Below, in pieces: positions 9,792 through 19,134 of a stretch of 64,000 bases of DNA. The stretch comes from CAVVZJ01 sp963752755 (GTDB lineage: Bacteria > Planctomycetota > Planctomycetia > Isosphaerales > Isosphaeraceae). The first letter of the stretch is position 1. Every line of letters starts with the position of its first letter. Below the pieces are notes generated by a model. It made no database searches. It saw only the letters and a list, made by a program, of their open reading frames with translations, and had not been told where the DNA came from. The DNA is taken from positions 186,001 through 250,000 of the forward strand of contig CAVVZJ010000003.1 of assembly GCA_963752755.1 (NCBI GenBank), in the 5' to 3' direction. Made by a program: the position numbers and the translations under genes.

Positions 9792-10354
9792 TCAGTGGGT
9801 CTCCTGCCGGGATCGCAGGAGGCGGACGAACTCCCGCATCCAGGGGCCGTTGTCGGGCCAGCCACGGACCGTGACGAGTGTTCCATCGACGACGACCTCG
9901 CGATTGACGAACTCGGCGCCAGCGGCTCGGACATCGGGTTCGAGGTCGGGATAGCAGGTCATTGTCTTGCCCCGGGCACCGCCAGCGGCCATGACGAGGA
10001 GCGGACCGTGGCAGTTGGCCGCGATCGGCTTGCCCGTCTCGACAAAGTGTCGGACGATTGCGACGGCCTTCGGCTTGTTCCGCAGATACTCCGGCGCCCG
10101 GCCTCCGGGCAGGACCAGCGCGTCGAACTGGCTGGCATCCACCTGATCAAGTCCGAGATCGGCGTTGACCCGATAGCCCGGCTTCTCGGTGTAGGTGTCG
10201 AAGCCCGGCTCGAAGTCGTGGACAACCGAGAGGAACGCTCGCTTCTCGGCGCAGCGATCAAGACCTCCCAGCCCTCCTCTTCGAGGCGGTACCTGGCATA
10301 GTAGATCTCCTGCGCCTCGCCGGCGTCGCCGGTCAGCATGAGGATGCGGAACAT
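9792..10354 (-). CDS. DJ-1/PfpI family protein (one frameshift)
   Basis: The start MFRILMLTGDAGEAQEIYYA follows GGGAGG at five bases. The frame changes near 10250 and then continues through LVLPGGRAPEYLR, IAANCHGPLLVMAA and VTVRGWPDNGPWMREF. The layout (GGRAPEYL, then AANCHGP with the nucleophile-elbow cysteine) is that of the PfpI/DJ-1/YhbO group. Members are reported as proteases, deglycases or chaperones, so the activity here is unassigned. Length (about 187 residues when joined) is normal. It ends 163 bases from the convergent csrA. The frame break is probably an indel. Confidence 0.8.
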
Positions 10355-10453
10355 CGGGGCCTCCCGGGTTTCGTCTGGTGGGGTCTGAGGCTAACAGCCG
10401 GGGCGTCCGGCCGCAAGTCGCCAGTCGTTCAGGCGTCTCCACCGGCGTCTCCC

Positions 10454-10483
10454 TTGACCCGGGAAGGTGCCGGAGCGTACATT
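10454..10483 (+). promoter_or_regulatory. tRNA-Glu promoter
   Basis: TTGACC (10454-10459), an 18-base spacer and TACATT (10478-10483) lie 11 bases before the tRNA. The same pattern (TTGnCC, 17-18 bases, TAnnAT) occurs before the other two tRNA genes. Confidence 0.5.
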
Positions 10484-10494
10484 GTTTGGGTCAT

Positions 10495-10569
10495 GGCCCC
10501 GTCGTCTAGCCAGGTCTAGGACACGACCCTTTCAAGGTCGGAACACGGGTTCGAATCCCGTCGGGGTCA
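10495..10569 (+). tRNA. tRNA-Glu (TTC)
   Basis: The acceptor stem GGCCCCG pairs with CGGGGTC (one G-U). The anticodon stem CGACC/GGTCG holds the loop CTTTCAA with anticodon TTC, and the T arm is ACGGGTTCGAATCCCGT. The discriminator base is A at 10569 and CCA is not encoded. All four arms fold without mismatch beyond the wobble pair. Confidence 0.95.
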
Positions 10570-10573
10570 TTCT

Positions 10574-11926
10574 TCACGCCACGAAGTCACCGCGTCGGGG
10601 GCTCCGACCGGCTCGAGCCTTACCCCCCTGCCCGACCGCGGCCCGGCCGGGTTCGAAGTGGTCGAGGAGGACGGCGACGAGCATGTCGCTGGTAACGTTG
10701 GTCATCGCGCGGCATCGGCCGAGGACCCAGTCCACGGTCAGCAGGAGCGGCACCACGGCCGCCACCAGCTCGTCGGGGATCTGCTTGACGGTCTTCAAGA
10801 CGATCAGGAGCGAGATCAGGCCGGCCTCCGGGATACCCGAGATCCCGATCCCGGCGATCGCACAAGAGATCGCCGCGACGACCTGCTCGCCGATCGTCAG
10901 TTGCAGCCCGCAGGCCTGAGCGACGAAGAGCACGGCCATCGCCTCGTAGAGCAGGATGCCGTCGTTGTTGAGGTTCGTGCCGACGCAGGCCGCCATTCGG
11001 GAGGACTGGGGTGAGACGCCCATCCGGTCCAGGCTGCGAAGTGTCACGGGCAGGGTGGCCAGGCTGCTGCCGGTTCCCATCGCGTAGATCAAGGCCTCGC
11101 GTGCCCCGGACCAGAAGCGTCCGAGCGGCATCCGGGCCACGATGCGGAGCCAGGTCTGATAGACGATCAGGACCTGCAAGGCCAGGCCTGCGATCCCGAC
11201 CGCCAGATAGACCGCCAGGCCCCGAAACGGAGCCAGCCGTATTTGCCCGAGGTGGACGCCACGACACCGAAGACCGCCAGCGGAACGAGCTGGATGACCC
11301 AGGCAAGCATGACCTCGATCGCCTGATAGCCGGTCGCGACGAAGTCCTCGATGACGCGATACCCCCCCTGCCCGGCCGCCATCTGCAACGACTTGACCCG
11401 TCTCAGTGCCGCTCCCGCAAGTACGGCGATCAGGACGATCGAGAGGATGGCGTTGTCGAGGAATGGCCGGACGACCGACGTGGGGATCAGCCGGATCAGA
11501 TCCTGGAAGAAGTCGATCCTGCGGCCCTCGGGTCCCAGGGCTCGGGTCATGGTCCCGTAGTCGGCACGGGCCTTGATGAACGCCTCGGTTTCGTCGGTCC
11601 GCAGCGGCGCGGCCGGGTTGGAGGACATTCGAGATCGTCAGGCCGATCAGGATGGCGATGGTGGCGTTGGTCAGTGAGATTCCCACCATCAGACCGCCGC
11701 TTCGGGCGCGGACGTCGGTCCGGAGGAAGGCGTCGAGGATCGCGAAGAGGAGCAACGGACCGGCCAGGGCCTTGATCAGGTCGAGGATCACCGTGCCGAG
11801 GGTCTTCAAAGGGGCCGCCTGTTCACCCCAGAAGAGGCCGGCTGCCAGGCCGAGGATCATGGCGACGACGATCTTCGCCGCGAACGGAAGCCGACCGCGG
11901 CGTCGTGACTCAGACGGCTCGGACAT
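10574..11926 (-). CDS. Dicarboxylate/amino acid:cation symporter, GltP/DctA family (two frameshifts)
   Basis: The ATG at 11926 follows AGAGG. Several hydrophobic segments begin with AKIVVAMILGLAAGLFWG. The frame shifts near 11610 and shifts back near 11230, so the middle (TEAFIKARADYGTMTRALG to VIQLVPLAVFGVVAS) is in another frame. The 3' third carries the family's substrate-site sequences GTGSSLATLPVTLRSL and NLNNDGILLYEAMAV, then a GISGIPEAGLI loop. Family members couple inward movement of glutamate, aspartate or C4-dicarboxylates to Na+ or H+; substrate cannot be fixed here. NNDG replaces the common NMDG, a small departure. It ends five bases beyond tRNA-Glu on the opposite strand. Confidence 0.8.
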   Translation of the reverse strand: MSEPSESRRRGRLPFAAKIVVAMILGLAAGLFWGEQAAPLKTLGTVILDLIKALAGPLLLFAILDAFLRTDVRARSGGLMVGISLTNATIAILIGLTISNVLQPGRAAADRRNRGVHQGPCRLRDHDPSPGTRGPQDRLLPGSDPADPHVGRPAIPRQRHPLDRPDRRTCGSGTETGQVVADGGRAGGVSRHRGLRRDRLSGDRGHACLGHPARSAGGLRCRGVHLGQIRLAPFRGLAVYLAVGIAGLALQVLIVYQTWLRIVARMPLGRFWSGAREALIYAMGTGSSLATLPVTLRSLDRMGVSPQSSRMAACVGTNLNNDGILLYEAMAVLFVAQACGLQLTIGEQVVAAISCAIAGIGISGIPEAGLISLLIVLKTVKQIPDELVAAVVPLLLTVDWVLGRCRAMTNVTSDMLVAVLLDHFEPGRAAVGQGGKARAGRSPRRGDFVA

Positions 11927-11978
11927 CTCGGAACCTCTCGGGAATCTCACAGACCGGTGGGCGAGCCAGGGCTGGACG

Positions 11979-12929
11979 TCAATGGGTGGGGTCGAGTTCT
12001 GCCCCGAGTGCCAGCAGATGGGCCTCGACGCAGCCAGCGAGGATCGACGTGTTGTAGCCGCCTTCCATCACGCTCACGATCCGACCCCCGGTGTGGACCT
12101 CGGCGATCTCGACGACGTCGCGCGTCAGACGCTCGAAGTCCTCGACCTCCAGCCCCAGGTCGCCGACCGGGTCCTCGGCATGCGCGTCGAAGCCGGCGCT
12201 GATGAGGATCAAGTCGGGACGGGCATGATCCGCGATCCGTTCCAGAGCCCGACGAAAGAGGCCACGGTAGTCCTGCTGGGAGGTGCCGTAGTGGACCGGA
12301 ACATTTCGCGTGAAACCCAGCCCTGGCCCAGTGCCGGTCTCATCGGCCGCGCCCGAGCCGGGATAGAACGGATAGCGATGGATCGAGAAGAAGGCGACTC
12401 GCGGATCGGCGTAGAAGACCTCCTGGGTTCCGTTGCCGTGGTGGACGTCGAAATCGACCACGAGGACCCGGTTCACACCGAGGCGGGTGACGGCGTCCAT
12501 CGCGGCGACCGCGACATTTCCGTAGAGGCAGAAGCCCATGGCGTCGGACGGCCGCGCATGGTGTCCGGGCGGCCGCACGGCGCAGAAAGCCCGAGCCGTC
12601 TCACCCCCGACGACGGCGGAAACCGCCTCGATCGCCGCCCCGGCGGCCAGGCGAGCGGCCAGGTCGGAGCCGGACGAGAGCCAGGTGTCGGCCTCGATGT
12701 GACCGCCGCCGCGGTCGGCATAAGACCGGACCCGATCGAGATACGCGGCCGAATGGACTCGTCGCAACTCCTCGTCCGTGGCCGGTCGCACTTTGCCCGA
12801 CGGGCAGGTGAACATCAGGCCCGTCCGTTTCAGGTGTCTGAGCACCGCCTCCAATCGTTCGGGACGGTCCGGGTGCCCACGACCCGGGACGTGGTCGAGC
12901 ATCCTCGGGTCGGTGAACAGCATGACCAT
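11979..12929 (-). CDS. Histone-deacetylase-fold zinc hydrolase (AcuC/AphA-like)
   Basis: The 316 residues carry the arginase/deacetylase family signature. They include HPDRPERLEAVLRHL (19-33), RPPGHHARP (119-127) with the paired catalytic histidines, DFDVHHGNGTQ (159-169) with zinc ligands Asp161 and His163, SAGFDAH with the third ligand, and EGGYN near the C terminus. Bacterial members deacetylate acetyl-lysine, acetylpolyamines or small amides; the substrate is not predictable here. The gene lies 52 bases upstream of the symporter on the same strand, so co-transcription is likely. The first codon could be 12929 or the ATG at 12923. Confidence 0.9.
   Translation of the reverse strand: MVMLFTDPRMLDHVPGRGHPDRPERLEAVLRHLKRTGLMFTCPSGKVRPATDEELRRVHSAAYLDRVRSYADRGGGHIEADTWLSSGSDLAARLAAGAAIEAVSAVVGGETARAFCAVRPPGHHARPSDAMGFCLYGNVAVAAMDAVTRLGVNRVLVVDFDVHHGNGTQEVFYADPRVAFFSIHRYPFYPGSGAADETGTGPGLGFTRNVPVHYGTSQQDYRGLFRRALERIADHARPDLILISAGFDAHAEDPVGDLGLEVEDFERLTRDVVEIAEVHTGGRIVSVMEGGYNTSILAGCVEAHLLALGAELDPTH
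12302..12317. other. parS-like site (weak, within CDS)
   Basis: CATTTCGCGTGAAACC matches the parS consensus at 12 of 16 positions. It lies inside the deacetylase-fold gene, so chance is a real alternative. Confidence 0.3.
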
Positions 12930-13018
12930 GAGCGGCGGGCCTCGTGCTGGAAATGATCGGGGCTTCCCTGGAACGATACGCGCCCGATCGCGGCGCCGTC
13001 AACGGCACGGCCGGTCCG

Positions 13019-13034
13019 TGTTCCACGGGAAACC
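13019..13034. other. parS-like site
   Basis: TGTTCCACGGGAAACC matches TGTTTCACGTGAAACA at 13 of 16 positions. It is intergenic between divergent genes, 3.3 kb from parA. Confidence 0.45.
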
Positions 13035-13074
13035 CTGTGAGCAGCGGCAGGGATCGGGATAGAATCGTCGGACC

Positions 13075-14820
13075 ATGAAGCCCCCTGCCCCCGGCCCGAG
13101 TCTCCGTCGCGAAACGGTCCTGATCGCCGCGCTTAGCGTGGTTGGAGCCGTCTTCCGGTTCTGGCAGACCGGACGTCTTGGTCTGGTCCATTACGACGAG
13201 GGCATCTACGCGATGGCGGGTCTCTGGTTCACCTCATCGCGTGGACTCGTCGGGATGAACCCGATCGTGATTCCGTTCGCCCCGGGCGGCTATCCGGCGC
13301 TGGTCGGGATCGCCGACTTGTTTCTCGGCGTGAGCGACACGGCCGCCATCTTCGTCTCCCAGCTCGCCGGCCTGGCGACGATCTCGCTGGCTGGCGTGAT
13401 CGGTCGTCGGGCCTTCGGTCCCGGGGCCGGTGCGGCCTCGGCCGCGTTCGCGGCCCTGTCAGGACCACATGTCGCCTTCTCCCGGATGGCACTGACCGAC
13501 GCCACCTTCGCCCTCACACTGCTCGCCGCACTGGGCCTCGGTGGGGCCTTCCTGGCGCGACCCGGATTGCTTCGAGCGATCGCTCTGGGCCTGATGGTGG
13601 GTCTGGCCCAGAACGTGAAATACAATGGCTTCCTTGCGGGAGGCATCGTGGCCCTGGCGGCGGTGCTCCAGGTCGCAAGGAAGCGGTCGTCCCGACTCGG
13701 CGAGGCGGCCCGACTCTTCGGATTCGGCGCGATCGGGGCCATGATCGCCGGGCTCGTCTACTGGCCCTGGTTTCGGTTCGTCGAGGCCCACGGCAGCTAT
13801 CGCGGGCTCCTGGAGCATCACCGGAGCTATCTCGGAAGCCTGGCCTCCTGGCCGCGCTACTGGCGGACGCAGCTTGCCGAGCAGACGGCCCTGTCCGGCG
13901 ACGCCTTCGGCCCGTTCCAGTGGGGCCTGTGGGCCTGGTTACTCGCGGGGGTCGGGGGCTGGCTCGCGGCAACGGGATCGCGAACGGGTGAGAATGGGTC
14001 GAGGCGGCTGGTCCAATCCGGTCTCATCCTGGTGCTGGGAAGCCTCGCGTTCGGGGCTTCGGGGAGCCTGAGCTGGTGGCTGACTCTGGTCTGCGCACCC
14101 TGCCTGCTCCGGGACGACCGCGCGATGGCCCGGCTCCTGGGTGTCGGCTGGATTGTCTTCGCGGTCCTGACACCGTTCTATCATCCGTACGCGCGACTCT
14201 GGCTCCCCTTGCTGGCCCTGAGCTGGCCGATCCTGGGAGGTCTGGTTGTCGGACTGAGTGGAGGCGATCTCACGCTCACGAACGACGGATGTCGCCCGAC
14301 TCGCGCACGCGGAATCGCGCTCGGGCTCGCCGTGATCGTCGCCTTCGCCACCGATGCGCTTCCTCCTGGCCGTCCCCGGCCCTTGCGTGGCCTTGTCGCA
14401 CCGACAGACTCGGTCCGGCTGGCCGTGGAGAGCCTGGCCGCGAGTCTGGAGACGATGCCTCCGGAGTCCCGACCGATGGCCCTGCGCGTGCTGGCGCGAC
14501 CACCCGTGACGTTCTACCTTTCCCTCCGGTTGCCTCGCGGGATCGCCCTCCAGCGCGTCGCGGACTTCGCCGCGCTGTTCCAACCCGGCGGGCCGCGGGT
14601 GGCCAGCCTGCATGATCGGGGATTGGAGCCACCGCCCGCCGACGCCGAAAGCGCGGAGGCGCTGCGTCGCGAGCACTGGCGAACGGCCGCCACGTTCCCG
14701 ACCTGGCTGAGCCCGCCGACGCTCCTGGACCACGACCCGTCGGCGGCCTACCTCCCGGACTTCGGACCTACCTCGATCTCGGCGTTCCGACCGATGGTCC
14801 TCTCCCTTCCCGCACCCTGA
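13075..14820 (+). CDS. GT39/ArnT-like membrane glycosyltransferase
   Basis: This 581-residue protein has a cytoplasmic basic start, then about eleven hydrophobic segments across residues 15-445 and a soluble C-terminal part. The motif HYDEGIYAMAG (39-49), in the first extracytoplasmic loop, places an Asp-Glu pair where GT-C enzymes (dolichyl-phosphate-mannose/ArnT type) have their catalytic acid. Such enzymes transfer a sugar from a polyprenyl-phosphate donor to lipid or protein outside the membrane. Donor and acceptor cannot be named. It runs directly into pncB with a 14-base gap, though the functions look unrelated. Confidence 0.75.
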   Translation: MKPPAPGPSLRRETVLIAALSVVGAVFRFWQTGRLGLVHYDEGIYAMAGLWFTSSRGLVGMNPIVIPFAPGGYPALVGIADLFLGVSDTAAIFVSQLAGLATISLAGVIGRRAFGPGAGAASAAFAALSGPHVAFSRMALTDATFALTLLAALGLGGAFLARPGLLRAIALGLMVGLAQNVKYNGFLAGGIVALAAVLQVARKRSSRLGEAARLFGFGAIGAMIAGLVYWPWFRFVEAHGSYRGLLEHHRSYLGSLASWPRYWRTQLAEQTALSGDAFGPFQWGLWAWLLAGVGGWLAATGSRTGENGSRRLVQSGLILVLGSLAFGASGSLSWWLTLVCAPCLLRDDRAMARLLGVGWIVFAVLTPFYHPYARLWLPLLALSWPILGGLVVGLSGGDLTLTNDGCRPTRARGIALGLAVIVAFATDALPPGRPRPLRGLVAPTDSVRLAVESLAASLETMPPESRPMALRVLARPPVTFYLSLRLPRGIALQRVADFAALFQPGGPRVASLHDRGLEPPPADAESAEALRREHWRTAATFPTWLSPPTLLDHDPSAAYLPDFGPTSISAFRPMVLSLPAP

Positions 14821-14834
14821 CGGCTCCCAATCTC

Positions 14835-16193
14835 ATGTCAACCCCGGTGCCTCCCGTGAATCTCTGGCCCGATCCCGACGCGCTCGGCACGTTGACGGAC
14901 CTTTACCAGCTCACGATGATGGCTGGCTACGCCGCCGCAGGGCTCGACCGGACCACCGCGACGTTCGAACTGTTCGTCCGCCGCCTGCCGCCCAACCGCT
15001 CCTATCTCATCTTTGCCGGTCTGGAACAGGCCGTGGGCGACCTCCTCCGACTGGCTTTCTCCGCTGAGCAGGTGGAATACCTCCGGCATTTGCCCGCGTT
15101 CTCCCGGGTGGATCCCGCCTGGTTCGACACCCTCACGGACCTCCGCTTCACCGGCGACCTCTGGGCCATCCCGGAGGGTTCGGTCGTGTTCCCGGGAGAA
15201 ACCTTGTTGAGGATCGAGGCACCGCTGCCACAGGCGCAGTGGGTCGAGACGTACCTGCTGGCTTCGCTCGGTTATCCCACGCTGGTCGCCTCGAAGGCGG
15301 CCCGGATCGTGGCGGCGGCGGAGGGGCGGTCTCTGTTCGAGTTTGGAGCCCGGCGGGGTCATGGACCCTTCGCCAGCTTCCTCGCGGCGCGGGCCGCGTA
15401 TCTGGCTGGCTTCGACGGGACGAGCCAGGTGGAGGCGGCTCAACGACTTGGCATTCCGGTGTTCGGCACGATGGCGCATTCCTGGGTTCAGACGTTTCCG
15501 AACGAAGCCGGGGCGTTCGCCACATTCGTCGGGACGTTCCCCGAGGCGACGACCTTGCTCGTGGACACCTACGACACGGCCGAAGGAGTCCGCCAGGCCG
15601 CCGCCATCGAGCCGCCGGTCCGCGCCGTTCGACTCGACTCCGGCGACCTGCTGGCCCTCTCGCGGGAGGCCCGGTCGATCCTCGACGCCCACAACCGCCG
15701 CGAAACTCGGATTTTCACCAGCGGCGACCTCGATGAGGGCCGGATCGCCGAGCTGGTCGGGCAGGGGGCTCCGATCGATGCCTTCGGGGTTGGCACCGAG
15801 TTGATCACCAGCCGAGACGCCCCGGCGCTCTCGATGGTTTACAAACTGGTCGCGGTGGAGGGCGTCGGTCGGATCAAGCTGAGCCCCGGCAAGAAGACGT
15901 ATCCGCTGGCCAAGCAGGTCTGGCGGCGTCGGGACGGGCAGGGGAGGTTCGCCGGGGATCACGTCACGCGGGCCGACGAGTCGAGCGAGGGAGAGCCACT
16001 GCTGGTCCCGATCGTGCAGGGCGGTCGTCTCGCAGAACCGCTACCGACACTTGAGAATGTCCGCCAGCATTGCCGGCGTCAACGTGAGTCGGTCCCCGAT
16101 CCGCTCCGTTCGCTGGACGGTGAGGCCTCTTACCCGGTCACTTACAGCGACGCGCTCGAGGACGAAGCCCGGCGGCTGGGTGTGAAGGCGTAG
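14835..16193 (+). CDS. pncB: Nicotinate phosphoribosyltransferase
   Basis: The 452 residues align with nicotinate phosphoribosyltransferase, which joins nicotinate and phosphoribosyl pyrophosphate to make nicotinate mononucleotide in NAD salvage. Recognisable blocks are TDLYQLTMMAGYAAAG near the start, FEFGARRGHGP (about 169-179), GTMAHSWVQTFPNEAGAF with the active-site histidine region, VRLDSGDLLALS and FTSGDLDEGRIAEL, followed by DAFGVGTELITS for phosphate binding. Length is typical. It follows the GT39-like gene by 14 bases, so translation may be coupled. Confidence 0.93.
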   Translation: MSTPVPPVNLWPDPDALGTLTDLYQLTMMAGYAAAGLDRTTATFELFVRRLPPNRSYLIFAGLEQAVGDLLRLAFSAEQVEYLRHLPAFSRVDPAWFDTLTDLRFTGDLWAIPEGSVVFPGETLLRIEAPLPQAQWVETYLLASLGYPTLVASKAARIVAAAEGRSLFEFGARRGHGPFASFLAARAAYLAGFDGTSQVEAAQRLGIPVFGTMAHSWVQTFPNEAGAFATFVGTFPEATTLLVDTYDTAEGVRQAAAIEPPVRAVRLDSGDLLALSREARSILDAHNRRETRIFTSGDLDEGRIAELVGQGAPIDAFGVGTELITSRDAPALSMVYKLVAVEGVGRIKLSPGKKTYPLAKQVWRRRDGQGRFAGDHVTRADESSEGEPLLVPIVQGGRLAEPLPTLENVRQHCRRQRESVPDPLRSLDGEASYPVTYSDALEDEARRLGVKA

Positions 16194-16381
16194 GCTCCTT
16201 TCGACCGGCCTTTACAGCCGATCCCCCCGTCGCTACCATCCGGCCGCCCCGACGGGGAGCAGCTGACGTGGACGAGGCGGCGGGCAGGGACGCCGAGGCC
16301 GACCCGGATCGGACCGACTGCGCCCGGCCACCTCGCGAACGCCGCGGCCCTCGATGTTGCGGCCATGGAGGAGTCGCGGAC

Positions 16382-17137
16382 GTGGCGAAGATCATCAGCG
16401 TCGCGAACCAGAAGGGCGGGGTCGGCAAGACCACGACCGCCATCAACCTCGCCGCGGGCCTGGCTCGCGCGGGGCGATCCGCCCTGGTCGTTGATATCGA
16501 TCCCCAGTGCAACGCCACGAGCGGTCTTGGCCTGGAGCCGGCGCCCAGGCATCCGTTGCTTGCGGGGCGGCCTCTGGTCGAATCTGTGGCTGAGGCGGGG
16601 CACCCCGGGCTGGCGGTGCTGCCGGGTTCGCAGAGCCTGGCCGATGCGGACGCCCTCTCGGCCTCCAACCGCCAGCGTGCCAGCCAGCTTCGCCAGCAGC
16701 TCCACGGCGAGTTGAGCCATTTCGACTACATCTTCCTCGACTGCCCGCCGTCGCTCGGCCAGTTGACCCGGGCGGCTCTGGGGGCCTCGAACGAAGTTTA
16801 TGTCCCGATCCAGTGCGAATACTTCGCCATGGAGGGTCTGTCGCAGATCATCGAGCTGGCCCGACAGGCCAAGGGCCGCGATAACCCGAGGCTGGAGATC
16901 GGCGGGATCGTGCTGACGATGTACGACCCGGTTCTGGAACTGGCCAACGAGGTCGCGGCCGAGGTCCGCGAGTATTTCGCCGAAACCGTCTTCGACACCA
17001 TGATCCCGCGCAACGTGCACATCAGCGAGGCGCCCAGCCACGGCCGGAGTGTCCTCGACTACGCCCCGCGGGCCCGGGGGGCCCGCGCCTACGCCGAACT
17101 CGTCCTGGAGGTCATCGACCGTGAGTGTGACCAATAA
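16382..17137 (+). CDS. parA: Chromosome partitioning ATPase ParA/Soj
   Basis: The start is a GTG at 16382, set by GGAGGAG eight bases upstream; a longer in-frame ORF from 16268 lacks conserved sequence. The 251 residues begin VAKIISVANQKGG, with the deviant Walker A KGGVGKTT at residues 11-18. VVDIDPQCNATSGLG (Walker A') and YIFLDCPPSLG (Walker B) follow. The late segment NVHISEAPSHGRSVLDYAP is typical of chromosomal Soj/ParA. The ATP-bound dimer binds DNA non-specifically and drives segregation of ParB-parS complexes. It overlaps parB by 17 bases. Nearby parS-like palindromes fit a chromosomal system. Confidence 0.95.
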   Translation: MAKIISVANQKGGVGKTTTAINLAAGLARAGRSALVVDIDPQCNATSGLGLEPAPRHPLLAGRPLVESVAEAGHPGLAVLPGSQSLADADALSASNRQRASQLRQQLHGELSHFDYIFLDCPPSLGQLTRAALGASNEVYVPIQCEYFAMEGLSQIIELARQAKGRDNPRLEIGGIVLTMYDPVLELANEVAAEVREYFAETVFDTMIPRNVHISEAPSHGRSVLDYAPRARGARAYAELVLEVIDRECDQ

Positions 17138-18017
17138 GCAACGCCGCCTCGGCCGCGGCCTCTCCGCCCTCCTCGGTACCGAAGAAGGCGGCTTCGAGCC
17201 CAGCTCGCTCGAACAGGCCGAGCTCCTCCACATCGGCGTTGATCAGATCGACGCCAATCCGTTCCAGCCCCGCCGCGCCTTCGAGCCGGCCGAGATCGCC
17301 GCCCTGGCCGACTCGCTCCGCCAGCACGGTATGCTCCAGCCGGTGATCGTCCGGCCCTTCGGCGAGCGGTACCAGCTCATCGCCGGGGAGCGACGACTCC
17401 GCGCCGCGATCGAGGCCCATCTCCACGAGATCCCAGCCCGCGTCCTTGAACTCGACGACCAGCACGTCAGCGAACTGGCGATGGTCGAGAATCTCCAGCG
17501 CGAGGATCTCAACGCCATCGAGAAGGCGGCTGCATTCAAGACCTACCTTGACCGGTTCGGCGGCACCCAGGAAGAACTCGCCGGTCGCCTCGGGCTCGAC
17601 CGTTCGACCATTTCGAACCTGATCCGCCTGCTCGATCTGCCGGAGGAAGTGCAGCAGGCCGTGCGCGACAAAAAGATCACCCAGGGGCACGCCCGCGCCT
17701 TGCTTGGCTTGCCGGACGCCGACCAGCAGATCGGCGCCTGTCGGCGGGTGATCGAGGAAAGCCTCACCGTCCGCCAGACCGAGGCGCTCGTCGCCAGCGG
17801 CGAGCCGACCCCGGCACGGACCCGCGTTCGCAAGGACCCGGGCCATTCCGACGCCTCGGAGAAAGCGCCGCACCTCGTCGAGATCGAGGGACGCCTCCGC
17901 GAACGGTTCGGTACCCCGGTCCTGATCCGGACCCGCAACAAGGAGCGCGGTCAAATCGTTATCGAGTTCAACAGCCAGGAAGAATTCGAGCGGATCACCG
18001 GCCTTTTCCACGGCTGA
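17121..18017 (+). CDS. parB: Chromosome partitioning protein ParB
   Basis: The GTG at 17121 has TGGAGG nine bases upstream, inside the end of parA; a second GTG at 17127 is possible. The 298 residues start VSVTNKQRRLGRGLSALLG. IDANPFQPRR and LIAGERRLRAA (the CTP/arginine patch), ELAMVENLQREDLN and the helix-turn-helix QEELAGRLGLDRSTISNLIR follow. The C-terminal part would dimerise. ParB binds parS, hydrolyses CTP to clamp and slide on DNA, and recruits ParA and SMC. Stop-start overlap with parA indicates translational coupling. Confidence 0.95.
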   Translation: MSVTNKQRRLGRGLSALLGTEEGGFEPSSLEQAELLHIGVDQIDANPFQPRRAFEPAEIAALADSLRQHGMLQPVIVRPFGERYQLIAGERRLRAAIEAHLHEIPARVLELDDQHVSELAMVENLQREDLNAIEKAAAFKTYLDRFGGTQEELAGRLGLDRSTISNLIRLLDLPEEVQQAVRDKKITQGHARALLGLPDADQQIGACRRVIEESLTVRQTEALVASGEPTPARTRVRKDPGHSDASEKAPHLVEIEGRLRERFGTPVLIRTRNKERGQIVIEFNSQEEFERITGLFHG

Positions 18018-18029
18018 TCCGCCTGTCAG

Positions 18030-18060
18030 GTCCGGTGGCCGGCCGCTGAGGCCACCGGAC
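18030..18060 (+). terminator. Hairpin terminator after parB
   Basis: GTCCGGTGGCC (18030-18040) and GGCCACCGGAC (18050-18060) form a perfect 11-base stem with a 9-base loop, 13 bases after the parB stop. There is no clear U-tract. The strong stem at an operon end makes a terminator role likely. Confidence 0.6.
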
Positions 18061-18293
18061 GCTCTCCGCTCTGTCGGTGCGACTTGACTTCCCAATTGGA
18101 GAGCGATCGGAGTCCTTGAGAAGCCAGGGAGTCAGTCTCCGCCGACCCGCTTCGCTGGCCCTAACAGGCTAAACCCCGCCCGCTCGTCCACTTGCCTCGA
18201 ACCGAGGCCGGTGGCTCGTTGTCGGCACCGCGATTGCCATTAGCTGGGTCTTTCGTCCGACCAAGAATCGAGCACGCCACGGGCCCGCCCCTT

Positions 18294-19086
18294 ATGACGC
18301 CAACCGAGAGCTGCGCCATCACCTCCGAGGAATCGCTCCTGAATGAATACTGGTCCCCAGGGCCGCTCGGAGAGGTCCCGTTGTGGCAGATCGTCTCCGA
18401 CCCGGATCGGATCGTCGAGCTTTACCGTGTCTTCGGCGAGTACTGCCACGCGGTCCGGAACCGGCTCAACAGCTTCCAGCTCTGCCTCTACCTGAGCCAG
18501 ACCGACGGTCCGCTGAACCGTGATCCTCGCTGGTCGGTCGTCGAGGAGGGCTATCGGGAGACCTTGCGGCTCATCGACCTTGTTCAGACGATTTGCCGCC
18601 CGATGCGGCTGGATCGCATGGCGCTCGGCTCTGGACCTCATCGTCGAAGACGGCTCGACTTCCTGGGCTCAGCGACTCGCGACCCGGGGGATCATCCTCG
18701 AAACGCATCCTCCCTCGCGAGCGGCGAGGGGCTGGATGGACCCCATGCAGCTCACGAGGGCTCTCGATGTCCTGGTCGATTGGCGCCTCGCCGCAGCGCC
18801 GGAGGACACGCGGATCGTGATTCGCTGGCGGGAAGGGGGGGGAGAGCTGGCCCTGGACTGGGTCGAATCGGCCCCTTACCACGCTTCCAGTCCGGCCGGG
18901 AGATGTCCCGACGACGCGACAGGAACGCTGGCTCTCGCCCTGCTGGCCCGAGTTGTTCACGAACATGGCGGTCAGTTCGACCACGCCAAGGCTCCGACCT
19001 TTCGCGTGAACCTCCGATGGCCCTCGCGCATCCGGGAACGGGAGACCGGGCGCGGTCGAGGCCCTTCGCATGGCGGTCGGCCTTGA
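18294..19086 (+). CDS. Kinase-like protein with His phosphoacceptor helix and degenerate ATPase half (one frameshift)
   Basis: ATG 18294 opens MTPTESCAITSEESLL. The segment YCHAVRNRLNSFQLCLYL resembles a HisKA-type phosphoacceptor helix with His followed by Arg-Asn. The frame changes near 18625, then continues as ALDLIVEDGSTSWAQRLA. The second half looks like an HATPase fold (MDPMQLTRALDVLVDWRLAA, RIVIRWREGGGELALDW, GTLALALLARVVHEHGG) but lacks the Asn of the N box and recognisable DxGxG motifs. This layout recalls phosphotransferases such as ChpT or Spo0B, which dimerise and pass phosphate without binding ATP. That role is inference, and the frame break may distort the picture. Confidence 0.5.
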
Positions 19087-19112
19087 CCGACGTCTCCAGC
19101 CCAGCTTACGAT
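19083..19112 (+). promoter_or_regulatory. tRNA-Pro promoter
   Basis: TTGACC (19083-19088), an 18-base spacer and TACGAT (19107-19112) end 22 bases before the tRNA. The TTGACC overlaps the end of the upstream kinase-like gene. Confidence 0.45.
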
Positions 19113-19134
19113 AGTCGGGCTGTTTCTCTCCGCA

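Noticed and set aside
18998..19013. Further parS-like sequence
   Set aside because: It matches only 11 of 16 positions and lies in coding sequence, so chance is likely.
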